This document shows positions 1 through 6,129 of a DNA stretch of 10,449 nucleotides, piece by piece (position 1 is the stretch's first letter; each line of letters starts with the position of its first letter). The notes beneath the pieces were generated by a model. That model saw nothing but the letters and a program-made list of their open reading frames with translations, was not told the DNA's origin and ran no database searches. Source of the DNA: JAVEVF01 sp034005175 (lineage in GTDB: Bacteria > Actinomycetota > Coriobacteriia > Anaerosomatales > SLCP01); contig JAVEVF010000060.1 of NCBI GenBank assembly GCA_034005175.1, positions 1-10,449 on the forward strand. Reading direction: 5' to 3'. Position numbers and translations under genes: made by a program.

Positions 1-326
1 TGCTTGTGTACGACGTCGACGACGGACTTGTAGCTCTTTGCAACCCTGAGATCGTTGAGTTCTCGGAGGAGACCGAGGTCGCCGAGGAGGGGTGTCTGTC
101 GTTTCCTGGAATCGAGGTACCAGTCGAGCGCGCCACATCTGTGACCTGCGAGGCGGTCGATATCGATGGTGAGTCCGTGCGTATCGAAGCTAGTGGGCTT
201 CTGGCTCGAGTGCTTCAGCATGAGATCGACCATCTTGATGGCGTCTTGATCATCGACCGAGCCACTGCTGAGGAACGCAAAGCGGCCATCAGGCGTTATA
301 GCGAGCTGAGACAACCTGTCGGGTAG
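1..326 (+). CDS. def: Peptide deformylase, 5' end cut by the window
   Basis: Peptide deformylase removes the formyl group from the N-terminal formyl-Met of nascent proteins in the cytoplasm, using a metal bound by one Cys and two His. The visible part reads in frame from base 3 and gives about 107 residues. It contains motif 2, EGCLS (metal-ligand Cys codon at 93-95), and motif 3, QHEIDHLDG (the two His codons at 219-221 and 231-233, with the catalytic Glu at 222-224 between them). Motif 1 (GxGLAAPQ) and the true start lie upstream of the window, so the gene is truncated by the window edge and not broken. It ends with TAG at 324-326. fmt starts 21 bases downstream on the same strand, the classic def-fmt pairing in which one enzyme removes the formyl group that the other adds. 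I am sure of the family. Confidence 0.96.
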   Translation, partial: LVYDVDDGLVALCNPEIVEFSEETEVAEEGCLSFPGIEVPVERATSVTCEAVDIDGESVRIEASGLLARVLQHEIDHLDGVLIIDRATAEERKAAIRRYSELRQPVG

Positions 327-347
327 GGCCCGCAAAGGGGGTGCCTG

Positions 348-1271
348 ATGAGGGTCGTGTTCATGGGATCGCCCGAGTTCGCGCTTCCCTCATTGCGTGC
401 GCTTGCCAGCGAACACGAGGTTGTAACGGTGTACACGCAGCCCGATCGTCCCTCGGGCCGCGGTAGCCATCCAGTCCCCACTCCGGCAAAGAGGGTCGCC
501 CTCGAACTCGGCATCCCTGTGAGGCAGCCGGAGTCCCTACGCAATACTGCTGAGCAGAGCGCGCTTACAGCGCTTGCCCCAGATGTGATCTGTGTTGCCG
601 CGTACGGGCTGATATTGCCGCCCGAAGTGCTCCACATACCTCGTCACGGTTGTATCAATGTCCACGCATCGCTCTTGCCGCGTCACCGAGGCGCCGCACC
701 CGTTCACCGTGCCATCCTCGCGGGAGATGAGATGACCGGCGTGTCCATCATGCGGATGGAAGAGGGTCTAGACACTGGCCCATACGCCTTGCAGACGGCA
801 ATCGATTTGGACGACCTGAGCGTGGATGCTGCCACGACCGCCCTTGCCGACGCGGGAGCGGTAGCGTTGCTAGAGGTTCTGCGGCGCACTGAGGTCGGCA
901 CAGTGGAGTGGGTGGCGCAGGACGACTCGGCAGCCACCTACGCACCTAAGATCACGCGAGGCGATGTCGCAATCACGCCTGACCTTTCCGTGGATGCTGC
1001 GTTGCGGCGCGTTCGGGCCTCGACACGCAGTGCGTCATGCCGAGTGTGTGTGGCTGGCCGCACCGTCACTATCGTAAGAGCGTCTTGCGTGCGCCCTGGT
1101 CCACCACAAGGCACCGTGGCGGTGACAGGGGAGAGTCTGGTGTTGGGACTCTCTGACGGCGGGATCTCTATCGATGAGATTCGTCCCGACGGACGGGGAT
1201 GCATGGACGGGGCATGTTTCGCCCGCGGAGCACGTTTTGAGAGCGGCGCGGCATGGGGGCCGTGCGCGTGA
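348..1271 (+). CDS. fmt: Methionyl-tRNA formyltransferase
   Basis: Transfers a formyl group from 10-formyl-THF to Met-tRNA(fMet), making initiator tRNA for translation. The product is 307 residues, normal for the family. The N-terminal Rossmann-type domain opens MRVVFMGSPEFALPSL. The catalytic region carries N104, H106 and the SLLPxHRGAAP loop (108-118), and D142 lies in EGLDTGP. These equal the N-H-D triad of E. coli Fmt with a two-residue offset. Residues from about 205 form the C-terminal tRNA-binding OB-like domain. The ATG at 348 is preceded by the purine-rich Shine-Dalgarno AAGGGGG (335-341) at a 6-base spacing, which supports this start. The gene lies between def and rsmB, and its stop TGA (1269-1271) falls inside the 5' end of rsmB, suggesting translational coupling. 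Confidence 0.97.
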   Translation: MRVVFMGSPEFALPSLRALASEHEVVTVYTQPDRPSGRGSHPVPTPAKRVALELGIPVRQPESLRNTAEQSALTALAPDVICVAAYGLILPPEVLHIPRHGCINVHASLLPRHRGAAPVHRAILAGDEMTGVSIMRMEEGLDTGPYALQTAIDLDDLSVDAATTALADAGAVALLEVLRRTEVGTVEWVAQDDSAATYAPKITRGDVAITPDLSVDAALRRVRASTRSASCRVCVAGRTVTIVRASCVRPGPPQGTVAVTGESLVLGLSDGGISIDEIRPDGRGCMDGACFARGARFESGAAWGPCA

Positions 1272-2629
1272 GACTCACTGAAACGAGACGAGAAGCACTG
1301 TATCTGCTTGGTCAAGCGCGGACTCGTGATGCTTGGGGCACCGACCTGCTATCCGATGCTCTCGCAGGCGACCGTTACGATATCCAGGACTCGGCCTTCA
1401 TCACCCGCCTTGTGTACGGTGTGATATCTGCCGAGGGCACGCTTGACGAGGCTCTCGACAGGTACATCGCACGCCCCTCACGTGTGCACCCGCATGTGCG
1501 CGATGCGCTAAGGCTCGCAGCCTATGAGATCTTGTTCATGAGCACGCCTCCACATGTTGCTGTTCATCAGGGCGTCGAGGCGGTGCGAATAGTGCATCCG
1601 CGCGCGACCGGCCTGGCAAATGCTGTCCTACGCAGGCTGGCCGAGGCGGCCAGTACCTTTCCTTGGGGCGATGTCACTACCGATATCGGTGCACGGTCCC
1701 GTGCCACTGCCCATCCAGGGTGGCTCGTGGAGATGCTCCTGAACGAGCTGGGATTGGCCGAGTCCCGCGCGATGCTTGACACAGACAACGAGGTTGCGCC
1801 CCTGTATCTTGCTCACAACCCGTTCATGGGCAGCTTCCAGCATCTGCTCGACGCCCTCGAGGCCGATGGCGCTGAGCCAGCGCCCGAGGAGCCTGCAGGC
1901 TGCGTGCGCGTACGTGTTGCGGCTGCCGCAGTGAAGGGTGAAGCGCTCCGAACAGGACTGTGCGTTGTCGCAGATGCTGCCGCCCAGTTCTGCGCGGCGC
2001 AGGCCGCTCCCGGCCCCGGGGCCACAGCCGTCGAACTTGCGGCGGGCCGTGGGACGAAGACGCTGCTCATGCAGGCCGCATCTTCTGCGCTCGGTGGGCC
2101 CGGCACGGTGATCAGTGGTGATCTGCATGAGTTCAAGGTCGCGGTGCTTCTCAAGCGCATGCACGAGCTAGGCGTTCCAGGCGTAACGGGGGTAGTCGCC
2201 GATGCTTGTGACGAAGCCTCCATAAGCGCCCTCGGCGGGCCCTTCTCGGCGGATGTCGTCATGGTGGATGCGCCGTGCTCGGGGTTGGGCACGTTGCGCC
2301 GCCATCCCGAGAAACGGTGGCGAGTGCAGCCCCACGACATCGAGTCGCTTGCCCAGGTGAGCGAAGCCATGCTACAGACTGCCGCACGTCTTGTTTGCGC
2401 AGGGGGTTTCATGGTGTACTCGACATGCACCGTGACGGAGCGTGAGAACCAACAGGTCATCGAGGGGTTTCTCGGCACTGCTCGGGGAGCCCGATTCAAG
2501 ACGGCACCCCTGCGCTTCGCGCCGCCGATGGACTGGGAGCGGTTCGTAACGCCTGAGGGTTGGTTCGGGTCGCTGCCGGTGTCGGGCGGGCCTGACGGCC
2601 ATTTTGTAGCTGTCTTGCAGGCCGAGTGA
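1253..2629 (+). CDS. rsmB: 16S rRNA (cytosine-967-C5)-methyltransferase RsmB (Sun/Fmu family)
   Basis: SAM-dependent RNA methyltransferase predicted to make m5C967 in 16S rRNA. It is 458 residues, usual for RsmB. An N-terminal NusB-like RNA-binding domain spans roughly residues 6-145. The C-terminal Rossmann methyltransferase has motif I as ELAAGRGTKT (261-270; many homologues have AAPGGKT), motif IV DAPCSGLGTLRRHP with C342, and motif VI YSTCTV with C392. The 50-residue spacing between the two cysteines matches that between C325 and C375 of E. coli RsmB, so the nucleophile and partner cysteines look intact. Start is ambiguous. ATG at 1253 has GAGAG (1239-1243) upstream. GTG at 1268 would form a GTGA start/stop overlap with fmt and has GGGGG at 1255-1259. 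Either way the gene overlaps fmt and is probably translationally coupled to it. Function is secure; the exact N-terminus is not. Confidence 0.95.
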   Translation: MGAVRVRLTETRREALYLLGQARTRDAWGTDLLSDALAGDRYDIQDSAFITRLVYGVISAEGTLDEALDRYIARPSRVHPHVRDALRLAAYEILFMSTPPHVAVHQGVEAVRIVHPRATGLANAVLRRLAEAASTFPWGDVTTDIGARSRATAHPGWLVEMLLNELGLAESRAMLDTDNEVAPLYLAHNPFMGSFQHLLDALEADGAEPAPEEPAGCVRVRVAAAAVKGEALRTGLCVVADAAAQFCAAQAAPGPGATAVELAAGRGTKTLLMQAASSALGGPGTVISGDLHEFKVAVLLKRMHELGVPGVTGVVADACDEASISALGGPFSADVVMVDAPCSGLGTLRRHPEKRWRVQPHDIESLAQVSEAMLQTAARLVCAGGFMVYSTCTVTERENQQVIEGFLGTARGARFKTAPLRFAPPMDWERFVTPEGWFGSLPVSGGPDGHFVAVLQAE

Positions 2630-2642
2630 TCTGCTAGGGGGT

Positions 2643-2665
2643 ACGGTCGGGACTAGCCCGATCGT
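2643..2665 (+). other. Hairpin in the rsmB-glpX gap
   Basis: An inverted repeat of 9 pairs (bases 2643-2651 with 2657-2665, one G-U) surrounds the 5-base loop ACTAG. It starts 14 bases after the rsmB stop and ends 8 bases before the glpX Shine-Dalgarno. No T-run follows, so it is not a typical intrinsic terminator. It could be an RNA-processing or mRNA-stability element, a weak attenuator, or chance in GC-rich DNA. Confidence 0.4.
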
Positions 2666-2672
2666 CGGCACC

Positions 2673-2679
2673 GAGGAGG
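2673..2679 (+). promoter_or_regulatory. Ribosome binding site deciding the glpX start
   Basis: GAGGAGG directly abuts the ATG at 2680 (spacing 0) but lies 6 bases before the in-frame ATG at 2686. The second ATG is therefore the likely start, and a protein two residues shorter than the longest reading is expected. Confidence 0.75.
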
Positions 2680-2685
2680 ATGCGC

Positions 2686-3651
2686 ATGCGCACGACCAGG
2701 ATCGTCGAGATGCTCGAGGTCACTGAAGCTGCCGCGTTGGCAGCGGGGCGCTGGATGGGCAAAGGCGACAAACATGCTGCCGATGGAGCTGCGGTGGAGG
2801 CCATGCGGGAGGCCTTCAACCATGTCGAGGTATCCGGTGAAGTGGTCATAGGAGAGGGCGAGCGTGACGAGGCGCCCATGCTCTTCATCGGGGAGCGCGT
2901 TGGAGCTGGTGGCGAGGAGATTGACATCGCTGTGGACCCGCTTGAAGGAACGAATCTCACTGCGTACGGTCAGCCGAACTCTCTTGCCGTGCTGGCCTTC
3001 GGCCCGAAGGGTACCCTGCTTAACGCCCCTGACACCTACATGATGAAGGTCGCCACGGGGCCCGTCGCCGCCGGCGCTATCCATGTCGATGCGCCTCCGG
3101 CCGAGAACGTCCGCGCTGTGGCGAAGGCACTCGGCAGGTCTGCCGAGGACATCGTGGTGTGCATACTGGACAGAGAGCGCCACGTCGACCTCATCTCTGA
3201 GGTTCGCGCTGCTGGTGCACGCATAAGACTCATCTCAGATGGGGACGTATTCGGGGCGGTGGCGACGGCGATCGAGGGAACGGGAATCCACCTGTACATG
3301 GGCATCGGCGCAGCCCCCGAGGGTGTTCTTGCAGCGACAGCGATGCGCTGCATAGGCGGCCAGTTCATGGGTCGCTTCATGTTCCGCAACGACGAGGAGC
3401 GGGCACGCGCTGAGCGGATGGCGCGATGCGATATCGATGGCATACTTGAGATGAATGATCTCGTGGCGACGGACGAGGCAGCGTTTCTGGCGACCGGTGT
3501 CACCGACGGTGAGTTGCTGCGTGGTGTGAAGTATTTCGGCTCTGGTTCACGTACGCACTCTGTGGCGATGGATGCATCGACCGGCACCGTGAGATTCATT
3601 GAGACCGTCTACAAGACAGGAGAGCAGCCCTTCTGGGTGCGGCGAGACTAA
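2686..3651 (+). CDS. glpX: Class II fructose-1,6-bisphosphatase
   Basis: Hydrolyses fructose-1,6-bisphosphate to fructose-6-phosphate in the cytoplasm, the committed step of gluconeogenesis; some GlpX proteins also act on sedoheptulose-1,7-bisphosphate. The product is 321 residues, close to E. coli GlpX. Visible family motifs are GKGDKHAADGAAV near residue 28 (metal-site Asp), GEGERDE (56-62), VDPLEGTN (83-90, with the metal-site Asp and Glu) and GAAPEGVLAATAMRC (208-222, with E212 equivalent to the metal-binding E213 of E. coli). All expected metal ligands seem present. The start at ATG 2686 is chosen from the Shine-Dalgarno position. It follows rsmB after a 56-base gap containing a hairpin, so it may be co-transcribed or partly independent. 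It converges on the fmdB-type gene with 17 bases between the stops. The family call is secure. Confidence 0.96.
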   Translation: MRTTRIVEMLEVTEAAALAAGRWMGKGDKHAADGAAVEAMREAFNHVEVSGEVVIGEGERDEAPMLFIGERVGAGGEEIDIAVDPLEGTNLTAYGQPNSLAVLAFGPKGTLLNAPDTYMMKVATGPVAAGAIHVDAPPAENVRAVAKALGRSAEDIVVCILDRERHVDLISEVRAAGARIRLISDGDVFGAVATAIEGTGIHLYMGIGAAPEGVLAATAMRCIGGQFMGRFMFRNDEERARAERMARCDIDGILEMNDLVATDEAAFLATGVTDGELLRGVKYFGSGSRTHSVAMDASTGTVRFIETVYKTGEQPFWVRRD

Positions 3652-3668
3652 AGGTGTTGCTTGTCGCT

Positions 3669-3941
3669 TCACGAACCTGCCACGGGGCAGTCGGTGCAGC
3701 TCGCACCACACGAAGGCGCCGGCGGTGTGGGAGGAGACTCTTCAGCAGACTCGCCCTTGGTAGGAGTGCGATAATCCGTGTTGTGAAAGCCACTGCCCTT
3801 AAACACCACACCAACGGGAGTGAACACGCGCTTCGCGGGCTTACCACACGCAGGGCACGTCTCGTCAGAGACCTCGCCGAGGCGGCGGGAGACCTCGAAC
3901 TCGTGGTTACAGACGGTACACCGATGATCGTACCTCGGCAT
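3669..3941 (-). CDS. FmdB-type zinc ribbon protein
   Basis: A 90-residue protein of the FmdB/CxxC_CxxC_SSSS regulatory family, whose biochemical role is not firmly established. It starts MPRYDHRCTVC, the hallmark N-terminus, with zinc ligands C8 and C11 in a first CxxC and C29 and C32 in a second (CPACG). KRVFTPVGVVFKGSGFHNTDY (residues 37-57) is also typical: many members read PxxGxxFKGxGFYxTDY. The tail is Ser/Pro-rich and then has a second Cys cluster, CGASCTDC (78-85). The start at 3941 is chosen over an upstream extension because the family N-terminus begins here and a GAGGAG Shine-Dalgarno sits 8 bases upstream on the minus strand. It is divergent from the PASTA protein gene and convergent with glpX. 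Homologues are often annotated as putative regulatory proteins. I would not assign a target. Confidence 0.9.
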   Translation of the reverse strand: MPRYDHRCTVCNHEFEVSRRLGEVSDETCPACGKPAKRVFTPVGVVFKGSGFHNTDYRTPTKGESAEESPPTPPAPSCGASCTDCPVAGS

Positions 3942-3984
3942 GCCGGATGCTCCTCTCAACAGTTGGCCAGTGTGACGAACCTGC

Positions 3985-4013
3985 ACCATAGCGAGGCCCA
4001 TGCCGGACTGCAA
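3985..4013 (-). promoter_or_regulatory. Candidate promoter for the zinc ribbon gene
   Basis: On the minus strand, TTGCAG (4013-4008) and TATGGT (3990-3985) are separated by exactly 17 bases. This would place a transcript start near 3978 and a leader of about 37 bases containing the GAGGAG ribosome binding site. The match is moderate (three and four of six consensus bases). The element overlaps the proposed 5' end of the divergent PASTA gene. Confidence 0.35.
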
Positions 4014-5232
4014 GCCATCACCCTCTGACGGACTGGTAGGAATGGAAGAAGATACCGACAACATTGAGGTCGCTGGCACGGAGAAGGTATCCGCGGACCA
4101 AGACATACAGCCACCACCTTCAGTAGATCTGCCGCCAGGCGCACTGGTCGATCGGGAACGTCCGCGGCGCCGTCCTTTGATATCGAGGGCTGTGCTCGGG
4201 ACGGTGCTTGGGGTTGCGGCGCTCATCGCCCTCACTCTGGCCTTTGGTACGTACTACGTCACCGGTATCGGTTTCGAAGTGCCAGACGTCACGGGCCTTG
4301 AGGAGGGCGTGGCACGTGCTCGACTCGCACAAGCGGGTTTGAAAGTCTCGACCGTCGAACGGCGTTTTGACCCGTCGCCGGAGGGGACGGTCCTGTCCCA
4401 AAGCCCACTGAGCGGAACGCGACTGCCTCGTGGTGGGGGAGTGGGACTTGTAGTCTCGGCCGGCACTGAGGAGTTCTCTATGCCTGATGTCGTCGGCATG
4501 GGCATCAATGTCGCACGGGCTCAACTAGAGCAGGCTGGTCTTGTCGTGAAGATCGAGGCCGTTGATTCTGACCAACCGGTCGATACCGTGCTTGAGACGA
4601 TTCCTGCGGCAGGTTCGGCTGTTCGCACCTCCGATATCGTAAGGGTGCGCATCGCGACTAATCGCGGCGTTTCAGAGGCGCTTCTGCCCTTTGCGTTTCA
4701 GGGGATGACCTTTGTGATCGACCCCGTCTCTGTCAAGGGTGCGCAGGTTGATTCGCCACTTGAGGTTGCCAGGCGGTTGCGATCGCTTCTTGAGGCATCG
4801 GGTGCGAGCGTTGTTGTCACACGCTCAGTTGCCGAGACCGATACTCCCGTCGCCACGCGCGCGCAGCGCGCCGCCGAGACCACGGGGTCTATAGTCGCAC
4901 TTGTGGGGCTTGATATCGTTGCCGAGACGCCCGCTGGGATGGGCGTACTCACCCCGGATGCCGCAACGCTACCATCCGCACAGGTGACAGCATCAGAGGA
5001 GTTCGCCGATGTCCTGATCGGCATGCTGGGAGGACAGGGCATGAACGCAGCCAGAGCCCAGGCAGGCTCTGATCCGGTCATGGCGGCGACCTCCGCACCT
5101 GCAGTACGCGTGCGCTTGGGTGCGCTTGCATCGCGTGAGGATATGGCGGCGTTTCTTGACCCTGCGTGGAGCGACACGGTCGCACGCGCCATCTACCGTG
5201 CACTAGGGGAGCGCTACGCACCGCAACCGTGA
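4000..5232 (+). CDS. Membrane-anchored PASTA protein with a degenerate amidase_3-like C-terminal domain
   Basis: A 410-residue protein with no kinase or transpeptidase domain. Residues 1-60 are an acidic, then Pro/Arg-rich, cytoplasmic segment. About 61-89 form one membrane helix after RPRRRPL. PASTA repeats follow at about 93-155 and 158-222 (VPDVTGLEEGVARARLAQAGL; MPDVVGMGINVARAQLEQAGL). PASTA repeats in PknB kinases and PBPs bind cell-wall fragments. From about 236 to 405 the order of segments mirrors N-acetylmuramoyl-L-alanine amidases: FVIDP, LEVARRLRSLLEASGASVVVTR, a late APAVRVRLGALASREDMAAF and a final ARAIYRAL helix. The zinc-binding His after DPG, the SIH His and the catalytic Glu before GFLSN are all replaced. 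It is probably a non-catalytic wall-sensing or regulatory protein (inference). Start is uncertain: ATG 4000 has GAGG at a 3-base spacing, and ATG 4042 has AGGA with no spacing. Confidence 0.82.
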   Translation: MPDCKPSPSDGLVGMEEDTDNIEVAGTEKVSADQDIQPPPSVDLPPGALVDRERPRRRPLISRAVLGTVLGVAALIALTLAFGTYYVTGIGFEVPDVTGLEEGVARARLAQAGLKVSTVERRFDPSPEGTVLSQSPLSGTRLPRGGGVGLVVSAGTEEFSMPDVVGMGINVARAQLEQAGLVVKIEAVDSDQPVDTVLETIPAAGSAVRTSDIVRVRIATNRGVSEALLPFAFQGMTFVIDPVSVKGAQVDSPLEVARRLRSLLEASGASVVVTRSVAETDTPVATRAQRAAETTGSIVALVGLDIVAETPAGMGVLTPDAATLPSAQVTASEEFADVLIGMLGGQGMNAARAQAGSDPVMAATSAPAVRVRLGALASREDMAAFLDPAWSDTVARAIYRALGERYAPQP

Positions 5233-5248
5233 TGCGGTGGCGTTTGCT

Positions 5249-5262
5249 CTTGCATATGCAAG
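5249..5262. repeat. 14-bp perfect palindrome before the thiT leader
   Basis: CTTGCATATGCAAG is a perfect inverted repeat with no spacer, beginning 17 bases after the PASTA gene stop and 32 bases before the riboswitch-like element. It is more AT-rich than its surroundings, and its TTGCAT half could be a weak -35 for a transcript starting just before the aptamer (CACAGT as -10 at 5273-5278, poor match). It may be an operator for a dimeric regulator; no T-run follows, so a terminator is unlikely. Confidence 0.4.
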
Positions 5263-5293
5263 TGGCGTGTGACACAGTCTTTGGACAATCAAA

Positions 5294-5384
5294 CCGTATC
5301 GGGAGCTGCGAGCACGCGGCTGAGAGGCGGTCATCAGACCGCGACCGAGAGGACGGCCCCGATAATGCGGGGCTAGCAACACGG
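5294..5384 (+). promoter_or_regulatory. TPP-riboswitch-like aptamer upstream of thiT
   Basis: The 5' half matches the TPP (THI-box) aptamer closely. CGGGAGC (5300-5306) is followed by a 6-bp P3 hairpin (GCTGCG 5305-5310 with CGCGGC 5315-5320), then CTGAGAGG (5320-5327), then a perfect 6-bp P3a-type hairpin (GCGGTC/GACCGC, 5327-5342) and GACC. The P5 helix CCCCG/CGGGG with the conserved AUAAUG loop is at 5357-5372. CCGT/ACGG (5294-5297, 5381-5384) can close P1. The expected GAACCUGA and GCGUAGGGA of the P4 and pyrophosphate-binding side are not present in canonical form. Location immediately ahead of thiT strongly supports thiamine-linked control. The boundaries are my folding by eye. Confidence 0.75.
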
Positions 5385-5414
5385 CCTCGAAGTATGCATG
5401 TGCGTGTCACGCAG

Positions 5415-5456
5415 AGCTCCCGGACGGTTGTCGACTCTATGAGTGGAGGACCGGGA
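5415..5456 (+). promoter_or_regulatory. Candidate riboswitch expression platform hiding the thiT start
   Basis: AGCTCCCG (5415-5422) is an exact 8-base complement of aptamer segment CGGGAGCT (5300-5307). TCCCGG (5418-5423) is also the exact complement of CCGGGA (5451-5456), which includes the A of the thiT ATG, and CTCC (5417-5420) can pair with GGAG of the Shine-Dalgarno (5445-5448). These pairings exclude one another, which is the arrangement expected of a translational switch. No T-run terminator is present. The pairings are seen directly; the mechanism is inferred. Confidence 0.5.
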
Positions 5457-6022
5457 TGAGAGGAACACGCACACAGCTCCTTGTTGAGATCGCACTGACG
5501 ATTGCACTAGCTGCTGTACTGGATATGTTGCGACTATGGCGGATGCCATACGGCGGCAGTGTCTCTCTCACCATGTTGCCGATATTCGTTCTCGCCTTTA
5601 GAAGAGGGTTGCTCCCCGGGTTGGCCGGGGGTGCGCTATATGGCGTCGTCGACGTTCTCATATCGCCGAGTCCGTTCGTGCACTGGGTGCAGCCGTTCCT
5701 CGATTACCCTGTCGCATACATGATGGTCGGGCTTGCTGGTGTGACAGCGCGCCCGCTCGCGGACGCACTGTCTAAACGAGCGTCGGGCCGTGCATTCGCG
5801 CTGATGACCGGTGGCGTGTTCTTGGGTGCAACTGGCCGCTACATCGTGCATTGGTTCTCGGGGCTGGTCTTCTTCGGTGAGTACGCGCCTGAGGGCCAAC
5901 CGGCCTGGCTGTACTCGGCTCTCTACAACCTCTATATCCCAGTGTCAGCGGTGGGTTGCCTCATCGCAGCGGTGCTTCTCGTGCCCGCACTGGCACGTAT
6001 CGTGCCCGCCGACCCAGCCTGA
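5456..6022 (+). CDS. thiT: Thiamine transporter ThiT (ECF S-component, YuaJ family)
   Basis: Substrate-binding membrane subunit for thiamine uptake; in the ECF family it works with a shared energizing module (EcfA, EcfA', EcfT), none of which is in this window. The protein is 188 residues, mostly hydrophobic, with about six membrane segments. Signature stretches are RMPYGGSVSLTMLPI (29-43), HWVQPFLDYPVAYMMVGLAG (76-95), GRYIVHWFSG (127-136) and YSALYNLYIPVS (153-164), which carry the aromatic, His and Asn residues that line the thiamine pocket in ThiT proteins. The ATG at 5456 is preceded by GGAGGA (5445-5450) at a 5-base spacing. The TPP-type leader immediately upstream independently supports the assignment and predicts repression when thiamine pyrophosphate is abundant. 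No clear terminator follows. Confidence 0.93.
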   Translation: MRGTRTQLLVEIALTIALAAVLDMLRLWRMPYGGSVSLTMLPIFVLAFRRGLLPGLAGGALYGVVDVLISPSPFVHWVQPFLDYPVAYMMVGLAGVTARPLADALSKRASGRAFALMTGGVFLGATGRYIVHWFSGLVFFGEYAPEGQPAWLYSALYNLYIPVSAVGCLIAAVLLVPALARIVPADPA

Positions 6023-6092
6023 TACGGCTCCTTCTCAGGGCCTCTCAGGCGGCAATCTGACCCGTGATGTGCGGGAACTGGACGACGCACGC

Positions 6093-6098
6093 TATAAT
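6093..6098 (+). promoter_or_regulatory. -10 promoter element of the GAF/HD gene
   Basis: A perfect TATAAT sits 31 bases before the chosen ATG at 6130, implying a transcript start near 6105 and a leader of about 25 bases holding AGGACAGGA. No convincing -35 is seen 16-18 bases upstream. Its position makes a translation start at the earlier in-frame codon (6064) unlikely. Confidence 0.5.
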
Positions 6099-6129
6099 TC
6101 AGAGCACGACTCGAGAGGACAGGACCGCC

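Noticed and set aside
1813..2499. Long antisense open frame opposite rsmB (228 codons)
   Set aside because: It lies wholly within a well-supported gene and has a low-complexity Ala/Ser/Pro/Arg/Thr composition typical of shadow frames in GC-rich DNA; no recognisable motif.
2681..2692. 12-bp palindrome TGCGCATGCGCA at the glpX start
   Set aside because: Explained by the repeated Met-Arg codons (ATG CGC ATG CGC) at the gene start; no independent sign of a binding site.
3652..3668. Shared terminator between glpX and the zinc ribbon gene
   Set aside because: The 17-base gap has no inverted repeat or T-run.
6016..6075. Small inverted repeats after thiT (AGCC/GGCT, GCCT/AGGC, CCCG/CGGG)
   Set aside because: Each has only 4 base pairs with no T-run; not enough to call a terminator.
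6064..6129. Longer N-terminus for the GAF/HD protein from 6064
   Set aside because: The extension would contain the TATAAT promoter element and a hydrophilic stretch before the membrane helices; ATG 6130 has the better ribosome site.
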